DNA of 64,000 nt from Mesorhizobium sp. (GTDB lineage: Bacteria > Pseudomonadota > Alphaproteobacteria > Rhizobiales > Rhizobiaceae). The DNA is taken from positions 124,001-188,000 of the forward strand of contig NZ_JANJTZ010000002.1 of assembly GCF_024710845.1 (NCBI RefSeq), written 5' to 3'. Numbering within the stretch: position 1 is the first letter of the stretch; every line of letters begins with the position of its first letter. The notes under the pieces are model-generated. The model was not told where the DNA came from. It saw only the letters and a list, made by a program, of their open reading frames with translations, and did not search any database. Position numbers and translations under genes: made by a program. Below, piece by piece: positions 59,068 to 64,000 of the stretch.

Positions 59068-59982
59068 TCAAACGGTCGCTTCGATCGGCTCTGCGAGTCT
59101 CGGATCGGCACGCGCGGCGACGAGGCAGCCGGCGATGATCAGCATGGCGCCGCCGAGTGTCGTCCATGAGACGACCTCGCCGAAGAAGAACCAGCCGAGC
59201 GCGATGGCCCAGACGAAGGCGGTGTATTCCGTCGGGATAAGCGACTGTGCCTCGGCGCGGCCATAGGCCCAGCTCATCAGCAATTGTCCGGAGAGCGACA
59301 GGGCGGTGATGCCGGCGATCGGCAGCCACAGGTCCCGCGGCAGCGCTACCGCCAGCCAGGGGGCGGCGAGGCACATCAGGAACGCGAGCGACAGGTTCTG
59401 GAAGAAGGAGACCTCGATCGGCCGGGCGACAAGCGCCTGCCGGCGCATCAGCACGAGGTTGTAGGCGTAGAACACCGTCGAGAACAGCACCGCCCCCGTC
59501 CCCGCCAGCGCGGCCTCTGTATAGGCCGACCGGCCGAACTGTCCCGCCATGATGATCACGACTCCCGCGGTCCCGGCAACCGAGCCCGAGATTGCCTGCC
59601 GCCGGATCCGCTCGCCCAGCATCAGCGCCGCCAGGAACAGCGCGATCAGCGGCGCGACGAAACTGAGCGCGATCGCCTCGGCCAGCGGAAGCCGCGCGAG
59701 GCCCCAGAAAAAGGAGATCAGCACGATGGCGATCACCGCCGCGCGCAGGGCATGCAGCCGGAGCACGGCAGGGCTCGGCCGCGTCCGCGCACCGGCAGCC
59801 CAGGCACTGCCTGCGATCACGGTCGCGAACAGGCTGCGCCACAGCACGGTATTGTAGACCCCGATCGCGATCACGAGGCCCTTCATAACCGCGTCCATGG
59901 CCGACAGCAGGAAGATCGCGAAGGTGCAGACCAGCACCGGGATCAGCGCGGAGACGACGGCGGGCGGTTTGGGAGAGGTCAC
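59068..59982 (-). CDS. EamA/DMT-family transporter
   Basis: A 304-aa protein with ten predicted TM helices in two EamA repeats (about 15-145 and 155-290). Family features are AMDAVMKGLVIAIGVYNTVL, SFFWGLARLPLAEAIALSFV and, in the second half, SLIPTEYTAFVWAIALGWFF. These transporters export metabolites; the substrate is not shown. It starts at a GTG (59982), with no strong SD. It stands between lysE and typA on the same strand. Confidence 0.88.
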   Translation of the reverse strand: MTSPKPPAVVSALIPVLVCTFAIFLLSAMDAVMKGLVIAIGVYNTVLWRSLFATVIAGSAWAAGARTRPSPAVLRLHALRAAVIAIVLISFFWGLARLPLAEAIALSFVAPLIALFLAALMLGERIRRQAISGSVAGTAGVVIIMAGQFGRSAYTEAALAGTGAVLFSTVFYAYNLVLMRRQALVARPIEVSFFQNLSLAFLMCLAAPWLAVALPRDLWLPIAGITALSLSGQLLMSWAYGRAEAQSLIPTEYTAFVWAIALGWFFFGEVVSWTTLGGAMLIIAGCLVAARADPRLAEPIEATV

Positions 59983-60159
59983 GGGCTGCGCTCACGAAAC
60001 GGGTCGAGGCGGCAGTAGCCCGGTTCGGCGGCCTTCGCCAGATGGCAGCGCCATCGAGCGGGCAGGCCAGCCGAGGATCGGCCCGGGCCTGTCGCGAAGC
60101 GGCACCGGCCTTTCGACCCGCGCCCGCAAGGCGGACGCGGCGGGATGCGTGCCGGCGGC

Positions 60160-61989
60160 TTACGCCGCGCCAGCGACCTTGGCCGACTTCTCGAAGCGCT
60201 TGCGCTCGTTCGGATCGAGATAGAGCTTGCGCAGGCGGATCGACTTCGGCGTCACCTCGACCAGTTCGTCGTCCTGGATCCAGGCCAGCGCGCGTTCCAA
60301 CGTCATGCGGATCGGCGGGGTAAGGCGCACCGCCTCGTCCTTGCCGGCGGCGCGGATGTTGGTCAGCTTCTTGCCCTTGAGCACGTTGACCTCGAGGTCG
60401 TTGTCGCGGGAGTGGATGCCGACGATCATGCCTTGGTAGACCTTCACGCCGGCGTCGATGACCATCGGGCCGCGGTCTTCCAGATTCCACATCGCAAAGG
60501 CGACGGATTCGCCCGCGTCGTTCGAGATCAGCACGCCGTTGGTGCGGCCCGCCAGTTCGCCCTTGTAGGGCTGGTAGGAGTGGAACAGGCGGTTCATGAC
60601 CGCCGTGCCGCGCGTATCCGTCAGCAGTTCCGACTGATAGCCGATCAGGCCGCGCGTCGGCGCGTGGAAGACGAGGCGCTGGCGATTGCCGCCCGAGGGG
60701 CGCAGCTCGATCATCTCGGCCTTGCGCTCGCTCATCTTCTGCACGACCACGCCGGCATGTTCCTCGTCGACGTCGATCACGACCTCCTCGACGGGCTCCA
60801 GCATCTCGCCGTTCTCGCCCTTCTGCATGACGACGCGCGGACGCGATACGGCAAGCTCGAAACCCTCGCGGCGCATCGTCTCGATCAGCACCGCGAGCTG
60901 CAACTCGCCGCGGCCCGAGACGTAGAACGAGTCCTTGTCGGCCGATTCCTCGATCTTCAGAGCGACATTGCCTTCCGCTTCGCGCAGCAGGCGGTCGCGG
61001 ATGACGCGGCTGGTGACCTTGTCGCCTTCGGTGCCGGCGAGCGGGCTGTCGTTGACCAGGAACGACATGGTCACGGTCGGCGGATCGATCGGCTGCGCGT
61101 GCAGCGGCTCGGTCACGGACGGGTCGCAGAACGTGTCGGCGACGGTGCCCTTGGACAGCCCGGCGATGGCGACGATGTCGCCTGCCTGCGCTTCTTCGAT
61201 CGGCTGACGCTCCAGGCCGCGGAAGGCGAGGATCTTCGAGATGCGGCCGGTCTCGACCAGCGAGCCGTCATTGGCGAGCACCTTGACCGGCTGGTTCGAC
61301 TTCAGCGTGCCGGACTCGATGCGGCCGGTGATGATGCGGCCGAGGAAGGGGTTGGCCTCCAGCAGCGTGCCGATCATCCGGAACGGACCGGGATGCACCG
61401 TCGGCGCCGGCACGTGCTTGATGATCAGGTCGAACAGAGGCCCGAGGCGCTGGTCTTTCGGACCTTCGGGATTCTCGGACACCCAGCCGTCGCGGCCCGA
61501 ACCGTAGAGGATCGGGAAATCGAGCTGCTCGTCGGTTGCGTCGAGCGCGGCGAAGAGATCGAACACCTCGTTGACCACCTCGACATGGCGCGCGTCCGGC
61601 CGGTCGATCTTGTTGATCACGACGATCGGCTTGAGGCCGACCTTCAGTGCCTTGCCGACGACGAACTTGGTCTGCGGCATCGGGCCTTCGGCGGCGTCGA
61701 CCAGCACGATCGCCGAATCGACCATCGACAGGATGCGCTCCACCTCGCCGCCGAAATCGGCGTGGCCAGGGGTGTCGACGATGTTGATGCGGTAATCCTT
61801 CCAGTCGACCGAGGTGGCCTTGGCGAGAATCGTGATGCCGCGTTCCTTTTCGAGGTCGTTCGAATCCATCGCGCGCTCGGCGACGCGCTGGTTCTCGCGG
61901 AACGAGCCGGCCTGCTTGAGAAGCTCGTCGACCAGCGTGGTCTTGCCATGGTCGACGTGCGCGATGATCGCGATATTGCGAAGGTTCAT
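60160..61989 (-). CDS. typA: Translational GTPase TypA/BipA
   Basis: A ribosome-associated GTPase needed for growth at low temperature and in stress and for 50S assembly. The 609-aa protein has the G domain ([43 protein letters not shown]), EF-G-like domains II, III and V, and the BipA-specific C-terminal domain (about 480-600; [20 protein letters not shown]). The ATG at 61989 follows TGGAAG. No partner genes are adjacent. Confidence 0.96.
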   Translation of the reverse strand: MNLRNIAIIAHVDHGKTTLVDELLKQAGSFRENQRVAERAMDSNDLEKERGITILAKATSVDWKDYRINIVDTPGHADFGGEVERILSMVDSAIVLVDAAEGPMPQTKFVVGKALKVGLKPIVVINKIDRPDARHVEVVNEVFDLFAALDATDEQLDFPILYGSGRDGWVSENPEGPKDQRLGPLFDLIIKHVPAPTVHPGPFRMIGTLLEANPFLGRIITGRIESGTLKSNQPVKVLANDGSLVETGRISKILAFRGLERQPIEEAQAGDIVAIAGLSKGTVADTFCDPSVTEPLHAQPIDPPTVTMSFLVNDSPLAGTEGDKVTSRVIRDRLLREAEGNVALKIEESADKDSFYVSGRGELQLAVLIETMRREGFELAVSRPRVVMQKGENGEMLEPVEEVVIDVDEEHAGVVVQKMSERKAEMIELRPSGGNRQRLVFHAPTRGLIGYQSELLTDTRGTAVMNRLFHSYQPYKGELAGRTNGVLISNDAGESVAFAMWNLEDRGPMVIDAGVKVYQGMIVGIHSRDNDLEVNVLKGKKLTNIRAAGKDEAVRLTPPIRMTLERALAWIQDDELVEVTPKSIRLRKLYLDPNERKRFEKSAKVAGAA

Positions 61990-62204
61990 GATGCTTCCAG
62001 GGAATCGAGGGCGGGCCGACGCTCAGGCCGGCCGATGTTGGCCGCGCTCATACAGGTTTTTTCGCAGGTGCGAAAGGGGGACGCCTTTGTCGCGTCATCG
62101 ATGAACAGTCCGTGCTGTGATACCGCTATCAGGCATTTGCCCACCTGACCTATACTTGCTGCAACGAGAGCGCGCTATCGCGCCGCAAAAAAGGGGAAAC
62201 GGCC

Positions 62205-62786
62205 ATGCAGAAATTGCAGTCGCAGGGCGTTCATCACATCACGCTGACCGGCGCCGGCCGGCAGACATCGATCGATTTCTGGGAAGGCGTGCTCGGCATG
62301 CCTTTCGTGTTCGAGCAGCCCAATCTCGATCGGGCGAGCGAGAGCCATCTCTATTTCGATCCGGGAGACGGCCGGCTGATCACGATCTTCACGGACGAGG
62401 GCCGCAAGCCCGACCCGCGCCGCACGCCCACAGAACCCGGCTGTGTGCACCACATCGCCTTCTCGGTCTCGCGGGTGACATTCCTGCAGGCCATCGCGCG
62501 GCTCGACGCCCGCGGCATCCGCCACAGCGGGGTCAAGGATCGCGGCTTCATGGATTCCATCTACTTCACCGATCCGCTCGGCCTGCTGATCGAACTGGCC
62601 TCCTACCGTTTCGAACCGCCTGCCGGTTTCACCCATGCCGACGTCCTGTTCGAGGCGCACCATATCCGGGTGGCGAAGGGAGACTACAACATCGCCGAGC
62701 CGCATCTTGCCGATGCGATCGAGAAGCTGATGGAGCGCTCGCGCGCGTCGCTGTCGGCCGACCGTTCGCCGAAGAACCCCTACTGA
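62205..62786 (+). CDS. VOC-family (glyoxalase-like) protein
   Basis: A 193-aa member of the vicinal oxygen chelate superfamily with two beta-alpha-beta modules. Possible metal ligands are the first His of QGVHHITLTG, His in GCVHHIAFSV and Glu in DPLGLLIELASYRF, the H/H/E pattern of glyoxalases and ring-cleavage dioxygenases. The phrase SIDFWEGVLGMPFVFEQPN is typical. The ATG at 62205 follows AGGGGAAA. The gene lies 35 bases upstream of a glutathione S-transferase, which hints at a shared detoxification role. Confidence 0.87.
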   Translation: MQKLQSQGVHHITLTGAGRQTSIDFWEGVLGMPFVFEQPNLDRASESHLYFDPGDGRLITIFTDEGRKPDPRRTPTEPGCVHHIAFSVSRVTFLQAIARLDARGIRHSGVKDRGFMDSIYFTDPLGLLIELASYRFEPPAGFTHADVLFEAHHIRVAKGDYNIAEPHLADAIEKLMERSRASLSADRSPKNPY

Positions 62787-62821
62787 ACAGCCAAGAACAC
62801 CATCCAAGAGGGAGGGAATCC

Positions 62822-63505
62822 ATGACCATCAAGCTGAAAGTCCTGAAGCCCAGCGTCAACAACATGTCGGTGCGCGTCTTCGTGCGCGCCGCCGGCCTCG
62901 ACTTCGAGGAGAGCGACGTCTACGGCGCCACCCGCACGCCGGAATTCCTGGCGAAGAACCCGGCCCACATGACGCCGATGATCGAGGAGGCCGGCCTGCC
63001 CAAGGGCGTGATGTGGGAGAGCTGCGCCATCATGCAGTATCTCTCCAACAAGCACGGCCTGGAGAAGTTCTATCCGACCGATCCGGCCAAGCGCGCGATG
63101 GTGGACAGCGCGATGTTCTATCTCATCGGCACGCTCTATCCCTATGTGGCGCGCGCGACCTACCCGACGCTGAAGTTCCCGCAATATCCGGGCGAAGTCG
63201 GCGCCTCCTCCGCCGACGACGAGGCCAAGAAGGCTGCCGCCAAGGCCGCGACGGACGCGCTTGCTGAACCGCTCGAGGTCTTCCGCTCGTTCTACATCGA
63301 CGACAAGCCGTTCATCGGCGGCGACCATGCCTCGATCGCCGACATCCGCCTTGCCGCCACGCTCGAGTTCCTCGCCGCGATCGACTACCCGCTGCCCGCC
63401 TGGGCAAAAGCCTATATCGCCCGCATGGAGAAGGATCTCGGCGCAGCCTATACCGAGCCGGCGGCCGACGTGCGCGGCTATATCGGGTGGGTCAGGTCGC
63501 AGTAG
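62822..63505 (+). CDS. Glutathione S-transferase family protein
   Basis: A 227-aa GST. The N-terminal thioredoxin-like domain (1-82) has the candidate catalytic Ser11 (KPSVNNMSVRVF), the cis-Pro segment AHMTPMIEE and the gamma-glutamyl-binding WESCAIMQYLS. The C-terminal helical domain (about 95-215) has FIGGDHASIADIRLAATLEF with the N-cap motif and hydrophobic staple. The ATG at 62822 follows the SD GAGGGAGGGA. The longer open frame (from 62117) is antisense-free shadow over the VOC gene and is dismissed. Confidence 0.9.
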   Translation: MTIKLKVLKPSVNNMSVRVFVRAAGLDFEESDVYGATRTPEFLAKNPAHMTPMIEEAGLPKGVMWESCAIMQYLSNKHGLEKFYPTDPAKRAMVDSAMFYLIGTLYPYVARATYPTLKFPQYPGEVGASSADDEAKKAAAKAATDALAEPLEVFRSFYIDDKPFIGGDHASIADIRLAATLEFLAAIDYPLPAWAKAYIARMEKDLGAAYTEPAADVRGYIGWVRSQ

Positions 63506-63587
63506 GCAAATCCGCCGCGGCCTTCTGCGCCTTCTCGCTCTCCGGCGGGAAGGCGGCGTCAGGCCGGAAATGGCTGGGCGGCATCGG

Positions 63588-63995
63588 TCAGCCGCCGCCC
63601 ACCTCTATGCCGTGCCGCTCCACCACCTCCGGCTGGATCATGCGGGCATGGTGGGCGAGCAGCACGATGTCGGCATCGAGCCCCGATCCATGCGCCAGCG
63701 CGGCGTCCACGCGGCGCATCGCATCGTCGACGGCCGTGTCGCCGTTGGCCTGCGCGAAGGCGCCTGCCCCCAGCGCACAGTAGGCAAACAGCGCAGCCAC
63801 GGGCGCATAGGCGCTTTCGGCCGGCTCCGTATCGCCATGGCGATCCTTGAGCAGGTTCACGAGCGCCAGCTTCACGCCCTCGGGCACCAGCGCCGGATGC
63901 AGGTCGCAGGCGCGCAGCGCGCCGTCGAGACTGCGCAGATCCTCCGACCGCCCGAACCGGCCCATGAATCCGAACGACGAACCGCGTCTTGCCAT
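63588..63995 (-). CDS. Conserved hypothetical protein
   Basis: A 135-aa acidic helical protein that starts MARRGSSFGFMGRFGRSEDL and contains LHPALVPEGVKLALVNLLKD and VAALFAYCALGAGAFAQANG. Proteins of this type are found as conserved hypotheticals in rhizobia (from memory). No domain is known. The ATG lies five bases from the window edge, so upstream context is missing. It converges on the GST gene, with an 82-base gap. Confidence 0.65.
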   Translation of the reverse strand: MARRGSSFGFMGRFGRSEDLRSLDGALRACDLHPALVPEGVKLALVNLLKDRHGDTEPAESAYAPVAALFAYCALGAGAFAQANGDTAVDDAMRRVDAALAHGSGLDADIVLLAHHARMIQPEVVERHGIEVGGG

Positions 63996-64000
63996 CGATC

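Overview
The window is a GC-rich, densely coded chromosomal segment from an alphaproteobacterium. It most likely comes from the Rhizobiales, near Mesorhizobium/Aminobacter/Phyllobacteriaceae. This is inferred from the Fur-family regulator Irr, the fabI-fabB-fabA operon, the 180-kDa type NAD-glutamate dehydrogenase, DUF6481 and Lys-rich small proteins, and rhizobial-type palindromic intergenic repeats. I count about 65 protein genes. I see no rRNA, tRNA, CRISPR array, prophage or intact insertion sequence. Gene starts were often moved inward from the longest open frame, on the basis of Shine-Dalgarno (SD) sequences and overlap with neighbours.

Layout. 1-8.6 kb: the 3' part of recR, an MltB-type lytic transglycosylase, a PerM/AI-2E permease, an LLM-class oxidoreductase, a lipoprotein with three Kazal-like repeats, two small proteins, a close mandelate-racemase relative with an Arg at the second catalytic Lys, rmuC and def. 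8.8-11.1 kb: the rpmH-rnpA-yidC operon (leftward). 11.27-11.63 kb: a 361-bp element with perfect 21-bp terminal inverted repeats. 11.7-16.5 kb: lnt, an XRE regulator, metK, trmB and two paralogous 54-aa genes. 16.7-24.2 kb: the translation/transcription operon rimP-nusA-ylxR/L7Ae-infB-(YcxB-like)-rbfA-truB, behind a terminator-like leader hairpin. 24.3-29.2 kb: corA, a two-SH3 secreted protein, a DUF4406 gene, rpsO and pnp.

29.2-40.9 kb: a hypothetical gene, a repeat-rich 0.7-kb intergenic region, selO plus an RsmC-like methyltransferase, a YbhN/MprF-type membrane protein, a GGDEF-EAL protein with a degenerate GGDEF site, fabI-fabB-fabA divergent from irr, an SH3 protein and a hydroxyacid dehydrogenase. 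40.9-48.4 kb (leftward): a P2A-type Ca2+/cation ATPase, an SDR, and a tight five-gene run (alpha/beta hydrolase, MoeB/ThiF, AcnX large and small subunits, DUF1835/DUF3658). 48.5-57.3 kb: purH, a palindromic repeat, a toxin-first toxin-antitoxin pair, a UMF1/Atg22-like MFS transporter and the 1589-aa NAD-GDH. 57.3-64 kb: a carboxymuconolactone-decarboxylase-like peroxidase, a YCII protein, LysE and EamA exporters, typA/bipA, a VOC protein, a glutathione S-transferase and a conserved hypothetical.

Most of the window is core housekeeping. The more unusual items are the triple-Kazal lipoprotein, the natural K166R-type mandelate-racemase homologue, the 361-bp inverted-repeat element, the rimP leader hairpin, the twin 54-aa proteins, and AcnX linked to an E1-like enzyme.
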